Source: Nannocystis sp.
GTDB lineage: Bacteria > Myxococcota_A > Polyangia > Nannocystales > Nannocystaceae
DNA: 64,000 bases
Direction: 5' to 3'
Assembly (NCBI GenBank): GCA_016712315.1
Contig: JADJRG010000013.1
Span: 62,001-126,000, forward strand
Each line of letters opens with the position of its first letter. The stretch's first letter is position 1. Below are positions 24,219-32,583 of this stretch, in pieces. Under the pieces are notes generated by a model that worked only from the letters and a program-made list of their open reading frames with translations, was not told the origin of the DNA and did no database searches. The position numbers were made by a program, and so were the translations under genes.

Positions 24219-27120
24219 GGCTTGTCTCTCTCTTTTCTTCCTTGATTCGGGGTGCACTAAGAATGGGGTCAAGTTGTGAAAGGATGCCGTCGTCATCGCC
24301 GAGGCCGAGCTCGCGGGCGAGCGCATCGGCGTCCAGGGCCGTGCGCCGCGCTCCCGGTAGGTCCCCGGTCTCGGCCTGGGCCACCGCCATCGCAGCGACG
24401 AGGACCGCGTGGCTCTCGTCGTGCCCGGCCGAGCTCAGGGTCACGATTTCCCAGGCCTGGCGGAGCATGGGCAGGGCCTCGGCGGGGCGATGCAGGTCAA
24501 CGAGGAGCTCGCCGAGATATCCGAGCGTATCGGCGAGGAGCTCCTGGTGGTCGGCGCTGGAGCGGAGGACCTCAAGCGCGCGCTCGTAGTCGGCGATCGC
24601 TCGGGTGCTCTCACCTTCGAGCCCATGAATCACCGCCGAGAGGTGGAGCGCGAGGATGTGCTCGCTATCGACGATGCCCGGCCGACGCATCGCCTCAAAG
24701 TGCTTGATGGCCGCCTCCAGGTGCGCCCGCGCAGGGGCCAGCGCCGCCGCGTCCGGCTCCTGGTCGCCGAGCGCCTCAACCGCCAGCGTACCCAGCAGCA
24801 CGTGGAGGTCGGCGGCCTCGCGGGAGTCTGCGCTGTAGACGCGCTGTACTACGGCGAGCGAGGCCTCGGCCTCTCGCTGGGCCGCGATGAAGTCCAGATT
24901 CTCCCGGAGAAAGCCCGCGTACGCGCGTCGAGTATTGGCAGTGATGGGGTGCGACTCGCCCAGCGCGAGGGCCCGGGCGATCGCCTGCTCGTAGAGCTCC
25001 CGGGCCTCGGCGAGCGCGTCGTCGTCGTGCCCGGGCTCGGTGAGCGCGTTGGCGAGATTCACATGCGAACGGATATACTCCTCCGTCGGCGTCTCGGGCC
25101 GACTGCGGCGCTTCCCCAGGGCGCGGCGATGGAGCTCGATCGCGTCATCACGTCGGCCTTGCTCTCGCGCCAGGATCCCCCGCGCCTCCGCGACCGCCGC
25201 CTCCCGACGAGGGTCCTCGCCGCCGAGGCGCTCGACGAAGCTCTCAGCCATCGTCTCCAGCGCCGCCGCGCGACGGAGATCGCCGGTGTCGAGGGCCAAC
25301 ACCTTGACCAGCTCGATCATAGCGTCCGCGGCGACGTCGTCGCGGACGATCGAGTTCGCCAGCGTGAAGGCGTGGTGGAGCAGGTCGACGGCGCTGTCCT
25401 CCTCGCGGAGGAGCGATCGGATCCGCCCGAGCCGGAGGGCGGCCTGGGCCTCGATCCCAGGGTCGCCGAGGCGCCTGGCTGCGCTCAGCGCCTCCTCGGC
25501 GAGCTCGGCGGCCTCCATGTACGCACCGCCGATCTCGAGCACAAACGCGCTGGCGAGACGATCCCGGACCATCTCATGGGCCTCCTCGGTCCTGCGCGCG
25601 AGAGCTGCCGGATCGACGCGGCGGAGTGCGTCGCTCTCGCAGCGGCGGAGCCCCTCCTGGAGCTCGAACGCCGCATTCTCGCTGTAGAGCACGTCGCCGG
25701 CTCGTGCCTGCCGGTAGCGCTCCATAAACTTCCCCAGGAGCGCCGCACTATCGTCGAGGCAGGCATCGCGTTGTAGCGCCAGCTCGGCCTCGCCTGGGTC
25801 GTCCTCGCGGCCGCCTTCGAGGACCTCGCACGTGCTCCTCTTCAGGGATCCCCAGGAGCGCGCGTAGCCGTCGGCGCTGCCGTGAAAGCGCAACCAGGCC
25901 GCCTCGGCGCCGACGCTCTCTATCCCAGAGGTCAAGAAGCCGGCATGGGCCGCGGCCTGTCGCGGCGGGCTCCACTCGACGAGCTGGCCGACGTCCTGAC
26001 ACGGATCCCCCTGCCCACGCACGAAGACGGCGAAGATCGCTGCCCCGACGACCATGCCGCCGGCCGTCGTCCACAAATTCCCGCGATCCTTCGGTCGAAG
26101 CCCCGCTTTGAGCGCACCCGCGACCAGATCCATGCTCGCGTGACGCTCCGCAGGATCCACCGCCAACCCCCGCAGGAGGAGCCTTCGGAGCCAGCGAGGG
26201 GGTCGCCGGGGCCCTCCCTCGATCACGACGCGATCGCGGAGCATCGCCTCGAGGAGGTCGGACCGCGTCTCGCCTGCGAAGGGCAACCGGTCGTAAAGAG
26301 CCTCGTAGAGCGCGACGAAGAAGCTGAACTGATCGCTTCGCGCCGAGGTCGTGCCCTCGCGGAGCTGCTCGGGGGCCATGTACGCCAGCGTCCCCAGGAT
26401 CGCCCCCTTCTGGGTGAGTCGATCCGACGCGGTCAGCGGCCCGTCCTCGCCGACCTCCGCCCCCTCGGTCTGCCGGTCGGCCTCGTGCACGAGCCCGAAG
26501 TCGCCGATCAGCGCCTCTCCAGTGCGCCGCACGAGGACGTTGGCCGGCTTGATGTCGCGGTGAACGAGGCCGCTCTGGTGGATGTGGGCGAGCCCGGCGG
26601 CCACCTGGGCGTACTTCTCTACGATCCCCTGCCAACCGGCCGGCGCCTCGCGTTGCCACTGGAGGAGCGTCATCCCCGCCACGAAGTCCATCACCAGGAA
26701 GCTCGGGACCTCCCCCCCCTCCTCGTCGGTGCTCGCCGGGATGAAGTTCTGGACCCGCAGGACATTGGGATGGCCGAGCTGAGCCATCGCCTGCGCCTCG
26801 CCCTCCATCCTCGACCGTCGCTCCTGGAGGTCCGCGCCATCCGGGCAGATGAGGAGCTTGATCGCCACCTCACATCGAAGGGTGGGATCGAAGGCGCGGA
26901 AGACCGCTCCCATCGCCCCCTGGTCGATCGCCGCGCGAAGCTCCCAACGATCGAGCTTCACCGGCGAAGCCGCCATCCCCAGCATCTCCGCGCGCAGCTC
27001 CCGCTCGAGGAGCCGCACGCGGAGCTTCTCCGCGAAGTCGTCCGCGCGCAGACGGGCCCGCGCGGCGTCGCTGAAGCGGTGATCCCCTGCGCTCGTGTTG
27101 TGTCTCTCTGGCGTGTCCAT
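24205..27120 (-). CDS. Serine/threonine protein kinase with membrane segment and TPR repeats
   Basis: 971 residues. The kinase domain (about 55-330) shows IDQGAMGAVFRA, VAIKLL, HRDIKPAN, GDFGLV and APEQ, so it is probably active. A hydrophobic segment near 352-372 (VVGAAIFAVFV) splits the protein; about 600 residues of helical TPR-like repeats follow. This is the usual layout of large myxobacterial kinases. Gap to SAVED-CHAT is 92 nt. The 3' end overlaps the next gene and contains promoter-like element P3. TPR kinases of this type are often linked to ECF sigma factors, as here. It is also a candidate substrate of the CHAT protease next door (inference). Confidence 0.88.
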   Translation of the reverse strand: MDTPERHNTSAGDHRFSDAARARLRADDFAEKLRVRLLERELRAEMLGMAASPVKLDRWELRAAIDQGAMGAVFRAFDPTLRCEVAIKLLICPDGADLQERRSRMEGEAQAMAQLGHPNVLRVQNFIPASTDEEGGEVPSFLVMDFVAGMTLLQWQREAPAGWQGIVEKYAQVAAGLAHIHQSGLVHRDIKPANVLVRRTGEALIGDFGLVHEADRQTEGAEVGEDGPLTASDRLTQKGAILGTLAYMAPEQLREGTTSARSDQFSFFVALYEALYDRLPFAGETRSDLLEAMLRDRVVIEGGPRRPPRWLRRLLLRGLAVDPAERHASMDLVAGALKAGLRPKDRGNLWTTAGGMVVGAAIFAVFVRGQGDPCQDVGQLVEWSPPRQAAAHAGFLTSGIESVGAEAAWLRFHGSADGYARSWGSLKRSTCEVLEGGREDDPGEAELALQRDACLDDSAALLGKFMERYRQARAGDVLYSENAAFELQEGLRRCESDALRRVDPAALARRTEEAHEMVRDRLASAFVLEIGGAYMEAAELAEEALSAARRLGDPGIEAQAALRLGRIRSLLREEDSAVDLLHHAFTLANSIVRDDVAADAMIELVKVLALDTGDLRRAAALETMAESFVERLGGEDPRREAAVAEARGILAREQGRRDDAIELHRRALGKRRSRPETPTEEYIRSHVNLANALTEPGHDDDALAEARELYEQAIARALALGESHPITANTRRAYAGFLRENLDFIAAQREAEASLAVVQRVYSADSREAADLHVLLGTLAVEALGDQEPDAAALAPARAHLEAAIKHFEAMRRPGIVDSEHILALHLSAVIHGLEGESTRAIADYERALEVLRSSADHQELLADTLGYLGELLVDLHRPAEALPMLRQAWEIVTLSSAGHDESHAVLVAAMAVAQAETGDLPGARRTALDADALARELGLGDDDGILSQLDPILSAPRIKEEKRETSHGSL
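24265..24283 (-). promoter_or_regulatory. Promoter-like element P3 inside the kinase 3' end
   Basis: On the minus strand TTTCACAACTTGACC lies about 50 nt upstream of the 154-aa gene. It differs at one base from the TTTCATAACTTGACC box of P1. It lies in coding sequence and lacks the second TTTCATAAC copy, so chance is possible, but its position would give the 154-aa and sigma genes their own promoter. Confidence 0.35.
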
Positions 27121-27212
27121 GGGCAGGGAGATGGTGGGGGAAAGAGTCGGCGGTCACAACCGCCCCTCGCGGCGGCGCGCTTGAGGATCAGTCGCGCCAC
27201 CGCGACGATCGA

Positions 27213-28625
27213 TCACGCTCCCTGCATCGAGCTGCGCGCGGGGAACGGGATCCAGGAGGTCGGGTCGAAGCCAGGGCGCGGGAAGCCCTGGATGTGGTCG
27301 GGCCCCCGGAGGTTCTTCAGCGCCGCCAGGGCCCGCCCCTGCTCCAGCGCCTCAGCGAGGTTCTTCCCCTCCCCGAGCGCGCCGTAGAAGCCCTTGGCGA
27401 AGGCGATCGCCGTCGGGGTGAGGAGAGGGTCCTCGACCCCGATCACGTAGTCGAAGTGCCCCACGAGCTCGCGGGCGAGGACAGCCGAGTAGCAGGCGTT
27501 GAGGATGATCAGGCGCACCGACTTGCCGGCGGCGACGAGCGCTCGCTTCATCCCCTCCATCGGCGCCGTACTCAGCTTACCGTCCTCCTGTACGAGGCCG
27601 ATGTCGCCGGCGATCGAGCCATGGGCGCTGATGTGGAGGATGTGGGGCTTGTGCCGGTTCATCGCCCAGAGGAAGTTCTCGGGCGTCACCGACGTCTCGA
27701 CCAGGGGCTCGACGATCTGCCCCGCAAGCGTCCCGCGGAGCATCTGCTTGATCTCCCGGATCTCCTGGCTATCGCGGATATTGCGACAGTCGCTGGGATT
27801 GGCGGTGAGGATGAGGATCCGCGGGACCACCTCCTTGGGGGGATAGCGGACCGCGGAGACATAGTCGGGCCCGGCGAAGTTCGGGAACTCGACGGACTTG
27901 TGGATCCGGGGGTTGATCGCCCGCCCGACCATCAGCGCGAGCTGGACCGGCCCCGCGACGAAGACGACGAGCCCCGTGTGCCGCGGGTAGTGGCGCCGCA
28001 AGCCCTGCAACTCGTCGGTGATCTCGGCGGCCGCCGCGTTCGCGTTCGCCTCGGTCAGCCACCTGCGACCGTCGGTGCGGAGCTCGACCACCCCGACGAT
28101 CGGCTCCTTGCACCGCCGCATGTAGGCCCGGACCGTCGTCAGGTCCATCTCGTGCTCCGTCGAGATGAAGACGGCGATCTTGCCCTCCTCCTCGATCCCG
28201 TCCAGGCGCTGGGCCGGCCGGAAGAAGGGCTCCTCCCCCGGGGTCCCCGTCGTCAGGTCGATCCGATCCCAGACGGCTTCGCGCCGATTGATCACGGTCA
28301 CGTTCGAGGCCCACTTCGAGAGCCGGATCCCGACATACGCGAAGAGGGGCAGCGGCGCGCGGCCGCAGACGAAGTAGTGGGGATCGCGGCCGGGCGCCCG
28401 CTCGACGTCGGCCTCGCAGGCGCGGAGCATCGACTCCACCCCCTCGATCCACTCGTCCCACCCGATCCCGTCGTTGCGGAGGCGGGTCGGCTTCACCCCG
28501 TGATCGTGGAGCGCGTGGACGATGACGTCACCGCCGATATGCTCGCGGACCTGGACCTCGCTGATCGGGTTGTCCAGCCATGGATCGAGGTAGATGAGGA
28601 TGTTCAGGGGGTCGGTCTTGGTCAT
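27213..28625 (-). CDS. SAVED-CHAT protease (cyclic-oligonucleotide-activated caspase-like effector)
   Basis: 470 residues. The N-terminal two thirds carry a SAVED sensor: HYFVCGRAPLPLFAYVGIRL (about 83-102), KIAVFISTEHEMDL, ITDELQGLRRHYPRHTGLVVFVAGPVQLALMVGRAINPRIHKSVEF (about 201-247). The C-terminal CHAT domain (from about 268) has HISAHG (H335) and LNACYS (C378), the His-Cys dyad. Known SAVED domains bind cyclic oligonucleotides made by CBASS cyclases or type III CRISPR. A SAVED-CHAT protease that assembles on cA3 and starts a proteolytic cascade is known from the related Haliangium ochraceum. Here no CRISPR genes are present; the cyclases A and B sit directly upstream, so the trigger is probably their product. 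Confidence 0.85.
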   Translation of the reverse strand: MTKTDPLNILIYLDPWLDNPISEVQVREHIGGDVIVHALHDHGVKPTRLRNDGIGWDEWIEGVESMLRACEADVERAPGRDPHYFVCGRAPLPLFAYVGIRLSKWASNVTVINRREAVWDRIDLTTGTPGEEPFFRPAQRLDGIEEEGKIAVFISTEHEMDLTTVRAYMRRCKEPIVGVVELRTDGRRWLTEANANAAAAEITDELQGLRRHYPRHTGLVVFVAGPVQLALMVGRAINPRIHKSVEFPNFAGPDYVSAVRYPPKEVVPRILILTANPSDCRNIRDSQEIREIKQMLRGTLAGQIVEPLVETSVTPENFLWAMNRHKPHILHISAHGSIAGDIGLVQEDGKLSTAPMEGMKRALVAAGKSVRLIILNACYSAVLARELVGHFDYVIGVEDPLLTPTAIAFAKGFYGALGEGKNLAEALEQGRALAALKNLRGPDHIQGFPRPGFDPTSWIPFPARSSMQGA

Positions 28626-28667
28626 GATCGTGTTTCCTGTGGTCGTCCTTGAGGGTCTTCGCCCGAG

Positions 28668-29630
28668 TCAACTCGAGAACTTGCCGCCGAGGAGCTCGCG
28701 CCAGCGACGCTCGCTCTCGCCGGGGTCCCGCTCCTTGAGCGCCTCCTCGGCCCGCTTCGCGGCCTGGGTGGCGGCGTGTATGAACACGACGAAGTCGTCG
28801 GTCGGCACCCGGGCGAGGACGTCCTGCTGCGGCACCCCGTGATTGGGCAGGACCGGCCGCCGGCCGACCATTACCGCCGGCTCATAGCGCGTCACCATGA
28901 CCTCGAAGGTCCGCGCGAGCCCCTCTGCGACGCTGCGGATCCCGTCCGGGCAGCAGTCGCCGACGAGGTGCTCCAGCGGGTAGCTCTTCGGGTGCTTGGG
29001 GAGCGACGGTTGGATGCGTCGCCACCACTTGATCGCCCGCACGACGCCGACGTAGTGGCCGTTGCACTTGGCGTTCTTCGCCCGCGTCCAGGCGATCTGG
29101 GCAAGCGGGTGGGTCGGCTCCCAGCGCGAGATCTCGCGGTTGGGGACGTAGAGCGGCTCCATCCGCCACGCCTCCAGCTCCGCGAGCGACGGCGACCGGT
29201 CCTCGTCGATCGCGGTCGCCTGCTCCTCGACGCGGAGGAGATCCGCGCGCGACGGCGCCGACGTGACCACGAGATCGAGATCGACGGACGAGAGCTCGAT
29301 CCCCAGTGACCGCCCCTGCGTCGCCCACTTGTTCGGGTAGTGACGCTGGAGGAATGGCCGGAAGAGGCGCAGCGCCTGCTCCGGGGTCGTCCGCTCCCGC
29401 GAGAGGTCGGTGACGACGACGACGTCGACGTCGAGGGGCTCGCGCTCCGAGGGGCGCAGCGCCGTGGCCCGGCGATAGCTCCCCTGCAGGAAGGTGGCGA
29501 CGATCCGGCCGCTCAGGTCGGGATCCGCCTGGAGGCGCTCGCGGAGGCCCCGGTGGCCGGCGATCGCGGCGTCTCGCTGGGCCGGCGTCGGCCGGGTGGC
29601 GGCGAGGAAGTCAGTGAAGGCTTGAGTCAT
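28668..29630 (-). CDS. CD-NTase (SMODS-type nucleotidyltransferase) B
   Basis: 320 residues. It shows TFLQGSYRRATALRPS..PLDVDVVVVTDL (GS near 49, D-x-D near 68-70) and the third acidic strand SSVDLDLVVTSAP (near 118), the arrangement of CBASS cyclases. A long helical C-terminal domain follows (WWRRIQPSLPKHPKSYPLEHL). The C-terminus ends KFSS rather than Gly. ATG 29630 has AGGG at good spacing; 29636 is an alternative start. It lies between the E2-E1 gene (40 nt gap) and SAVED-CHAT (42 nt gap). The product nucleotide cannot be read from sequence. Confidence 0.85.
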   Translation of the reverse strand: MTQAFTDFLAATRPTPAQRDAAIAGHRGLRERLQADPDLSGRIVATFLQGSYRRATALRPSEREPLDVDVVVVTDLSRERTTPEQALRLFRPFLQRHYPNKWATQGRSLGIELSSVDLDLVVTSAPSRADLLRVEEQATAIDEDRSPSLAELEAWRMEPLYVPNREISRWEPTHPLAQIAWTRAKNAKCNGHYVGVVRAIKWWRRIQPSLPKHPKSYPLEHLVGDCCPDGIRSVAEGLARTFEVMVTRYEPAVMVGRRPVLPNHGVPQQDVLARVPTDDFVVFIHAATQAAKRAEEALKERDPGESERRWRELLGGKFSS

Positions 29631-29670
29631 GTCCATAGCCCTGGATCTGTCGTCGGTCTCGGCGATTCGA

Positions 29671-31374
29671 TCACGCGGGAGTACTCCCGCATACCGGGCA
29701 CGCGGGATCACGCGAGAACCGCTCGGCGCTCGCCTGGAGCGGACGATCGAAGACCCAGCCGCCGCGGTTGGTCCACAGGACGTGGTCATCCTCGGGACCG
29801 AGCCCGGCCGTGACTTCGACCACGCGGGCGGCCGTCTGGAGGGCGACGCGGGCGGCGATCATGGCGATCATCGTGATGTCGACGCCGAGGCCCGGGAGCG
29901 ATGGATCCACATAGGGCGCATGGAGCTCCGCGAGAACGCCATCGATCGCGAAACGCGGATGCCTCTCGGGCTCGCGGTCCTGGGCGGCGATGATGCACGC
30001 GTAGCAGGGGGTCTCGCCGGGGATCACGCGGAAGACACGCGCGTGCTCGGCCGCCCCCAGGGCCGTGCCATAGACCGCGGGGACGCCTCGCCGGACCGAG
30101 AGCTCGTTAATCTGCTGCTCGACCCTCCCGACCGCGCAGGTCGAGATCAGGATTGTCTTCGACGTCTCGGCGAGGAGGCGATCGATCTCGACGCCGGCGC
30201 CGATCCCCGGGAGGTCCCAGGCGAACCACTTCGCGATCGTCGTGATCGCCGCGAGGGGGTTGATCGAGGTGATGGCGTCCCCCACCACCTCGACCTTGAG
30301 CCGCCCAAGATCTCGCAGCGTCCCGACGTGGCGGCACACGTTGTCGATGCGGAGATCGTCAGGGTCGACCAGGACGAAGTGCCGAACCCCAGCCCGAGCG
30401 AGCGCCAGCGCGACGGCGCTCCCCAGGGAGCCGAGTCCGATCATGACGACCGTCGCCTCGGCGAGCGCGTCGCGATCGTTCATCACTCCATCGACCCGCT
30501 GGTAGAAGAGATCCTCGGGCGCGGCCAGGACCACCTCGGGCGTGTGGAGGACGCCGACTCGCTGCGGATCTCGGGCGAAGAGGGCGAGATCAGGCTCGGC
30601 CCCCGCCGGGTCGCTCCCCCGCACCAGGGCGATCGCCGCCGACGTTCGGATTCGCCGGCAATGCGCCTCCGGCAAGGCCGCCTGGAGCTCCTCCTCGAGG
30701 TGGTCCGCGGTCCGCCCGATCTCTCCCCATGACCGCCCGTCGAAGGCGTGATGCACCCAGGGGATCCACTGCTCGGCGGTGAGTGCCGCGATCCACGGCG
30801 AGCTCGCCCCGATCTCGACGGGCGGGATCTGAGGAGCATCGAAGCGGATCGCGTCGACGAAGCGGTCGCCCCGCCCCGTGCTCGCTGCCCGGACCCGGAT
30901 GGTCCCGTGGGATCCGGGCAAGAGCATCACACGGGCAATCCCCGGTGGCACCACGAGACGCCACCCCGCCTGGTAGAGCGCGCGCCGTGGACCTCGATCC
31001 TGCGCGATCTCCAATCGCTTGAGCTCCACGAAGCGATCGAGCGCCTCGACCGCGAGCCGATCGCGCCCCCAGGTCTGGGAGTCGTTGCCGTGCGGGAAGA
31101 GGCAGATCGTCCCGTCGGAGAAGCGGTACATGCTCCATTCGGGGCGCACCACCCGGCCGCCGGGCCCATCAATCTCACCGACGACGGGGGGAATCGACGG
31201 GTACCGCGGCGGCAGGATCAGTCGGACTTGATAGTCGACGCCGTCGACGTCGATAGCCCCCTCGAAGATCGGCACCTCGAGGTCCGCGCTCAACGGGACG
31301 ACAGTCCGGTAGCGCTCCGCGATCGCCTCGCGCTCGGCCCGGAGGCGGTGCTCGGATAAGGTCGTCGCGGTCAT
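29671..31374 (-). CDS. cap2: Cap2-like E2-E1 fusion (ubiquitin-like conjugation, CBASS type II)
   Basis: 567 residues. An E2-like N-terminal domain has RLILPPRYPSIPP and the catalytic Cys in DGTICLF (C91). A middle linker domain (about 130-290) precedes an E1/ThiF adenylation domain with MIGLGSLGS (311-319), VDPDDLRIDNVCRH (336-349), a PCYAC motif near 455 likely to hold the E1 Cys, and a C-terminal CPVC zinc pair. In known type II CBASS, Cap2 attaches the C-terminus of the cyclase to target molecules, priming cyclase activity. It starts 3 nt after the CD-NTase A stop. A Cap3/JAB deconjugase, the usual companion, is absent from this locus. Confidence 0.88.
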   Translation of the reverse strand: MTATTLSEHRLRAEREAIAERYRTVVPLSADLEVPIFEGAIDVDGVDYQVRLILPPRYPSIPPVVGEIDGPGGRVVRPEWSMYRFSDGTICLFPHGNDSQTWGRDRLAVEALDRFVELKRLEIAQDRGPRRALYQAGWRLVVPPGIARVMLLPGSHGTIRVRAASTGRGDRFVDAIRFDAPQIPPVEIGASSPWIAALTAEQWIPWVHHAFDGRSWGEIGRTADHLEEELQAALPEAHCRRIRTSAAIALVRGSDPAGAEPDLALFARDPQRVGVLHTPEVVLAAPEDLFYQRVDGVMNDRDALAEATVVMIGLGSLGSAVALALARAGVRHFVLVDPDDLRIDNVCRHVGTLRDLGRLKVEVVGDAITSINPLAAITTIAKWFAWDLPGIGAGVEIDRLLAETSKTILISTCAVGRVEQQINELSVRRGVPAVYGTALGAAEHARVFRVIPGETPCYACIIAAQDREPERHPRFAIDGVLAELHAPYVDPSLPGLGVDITMIAMIAARVALQTAARVVEVTAGLGPEDDHVLWTNRGGWVFDRPLQASAERFSRDPACPVCGSTPA

Positions 31375-31377
31375 GGC

Positions 31378-32310
31378 CTACCCGAACCGGCTGCTCGAGT
31401 CGTCCACCGCGCCGGCGCCGACGATCACCGCGCCTCCGCGCGCCTTGCCCCTCGACGTGCCCTCCTCGGGCCAGACCTTGCCGAAGAGCTCGCGCAGGCA
31501 CGCGTGCGCCTCCCCGGTGCGGCCGTCCGCGGCGAGCGACTCGGCCTCCTGCGCCAGGGCGGCCATCTTCTGCAGCCACGCCTGGGCCTGCTTGCACTTC
31601 GCGGTCGACGGCCGGATGTCCGGGCCGAGCCCCGCCGGATCGGGGCACGGGCCGCAGATCCGGGCCGCCAGGCCGTCGAGGAGGATCCGCAGACCGGCGA
31701 GGTTGGTCTCCGGCGGCGACGTCAAGAGCTTCCAGGAGAGCGCCTCGAGGTGAAACGAGCGGGCGCTGCCGTCGTGGACGTTGTTCGCGTGCTTCACCGC
31801 CTTAACCAGCGGCTTCAGCTTGTCGCCGGCCCGCTCGTTGGCCTCGACCGAGAGCTCTCGGTGGATCTTCGGGTTCGTGTTGATCCACTTCGGTGTGTCG
31901 CGATCGGGGATCTTGTAGACCTCGTCGCCCGCCGAGAACGCTGGCACCACGTCGTAGGCGATCCCGGTCCCCGAGAACTCGATGTTCACCGACCGCGACT
32001 GGAGCTTAGCGCTCTTCCCGGGGTAGATCGCCTCGAGGGTCGCCTGCACAGCCTCGAGGACCTTCGTCGGCGCCGACGCGGTGCTGAGCTCGGACGTCGG
32101 CTTGAGCACCAGGAAGACGTCGATGTCGTTGAGGGGCCGGATCGCGGTCTTCCTCGCGTAGGAGCCGGAGAGGAAGTTGGCCTCGACCTCCATCCGCTTC
32201 TGGAGCTGCTCGCGGAGATTGGTGTGCTGTCGGATGGCCTCGTCGCGCTCGCTCTCGCGGAGCTCGAGGGCGCCGAGGAATTCGTGAAATGCCTGGCCGA
32301 TGGTCATCAT
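31378..32310 (-). CDS. CD-NTase (SMODS-type nucleotidyltransferase) A
   Basis: 310 residues, first gene of the island. The signature is NFLSGSYARKTAIRPLNDIDVFLVL (GS near 48, D-x-D near 62-64) and the third acidic strand AYDVVPAF near 122. A helical C-terminal domain has HLEALSWKLL. The last residues are a flexible tail ending SSRFG; a free C-terminal glycine is what Cap2-type E1/E2 enzymes activate, which fits the Cap2-like gene 3 nt downstream. Start ATG ATG at 32310 with AAGGAC upstream. The 273-bp gap upstream (32311-32583) should hold the island's promoter, but no good -35/-10 pair stands out. Confidence 0.88.
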   Translation of the reverse strand: MMTIGQAFHEFLGALELRESERDEAIRQHTNLREQLQKRMEVEANFLSGSYARKTAIRPLNDIDVFLVLKPTSELSTASAPTKVLEAVQATLEAIYPGKSAKLQSRSVNIEFSGTGIAYDVVPAFSAGDEVYKIPDRDTPKWINTNPKIHRELSVEANERAGDKLKPLVKAVKHANNVHDGSARSFHLEALSWKLLTSPPETNLAGLRILLDGLAARICGPCPDPAGLGPDIRPSTAKCKQAQAWLQKMAALAQEAESLAADGRTGEAHACLRELFGKVWPEEGTSRGKARGGAVIVGAGAVDDSSSRFG

Positions 32311-32583
32311 GCGTGAGTGGGTCCTTGCTGGGTGGGAGGAGTTAGTCGCCGGCCGCGGCCAATCGATCCCTCGTCACCCCGTCGTCCCCCGGACCCTCCG
32401 TCCCGGCTCACGGGGACGGATGAGCCTGCGCACGCGGCGTCCTCGGGATGGGTGGCTCGATGATGAGCGCGACGATGGTGCGCAGCCCGTGGCTGGCGCT
32501 CTTCACGCCTTGAGGCGGGCTCGGGGCGCTGCGGGCACATCCTGCCGACGACACGTCTCCTCCGTGAACGCCGGCCAGGCCCT

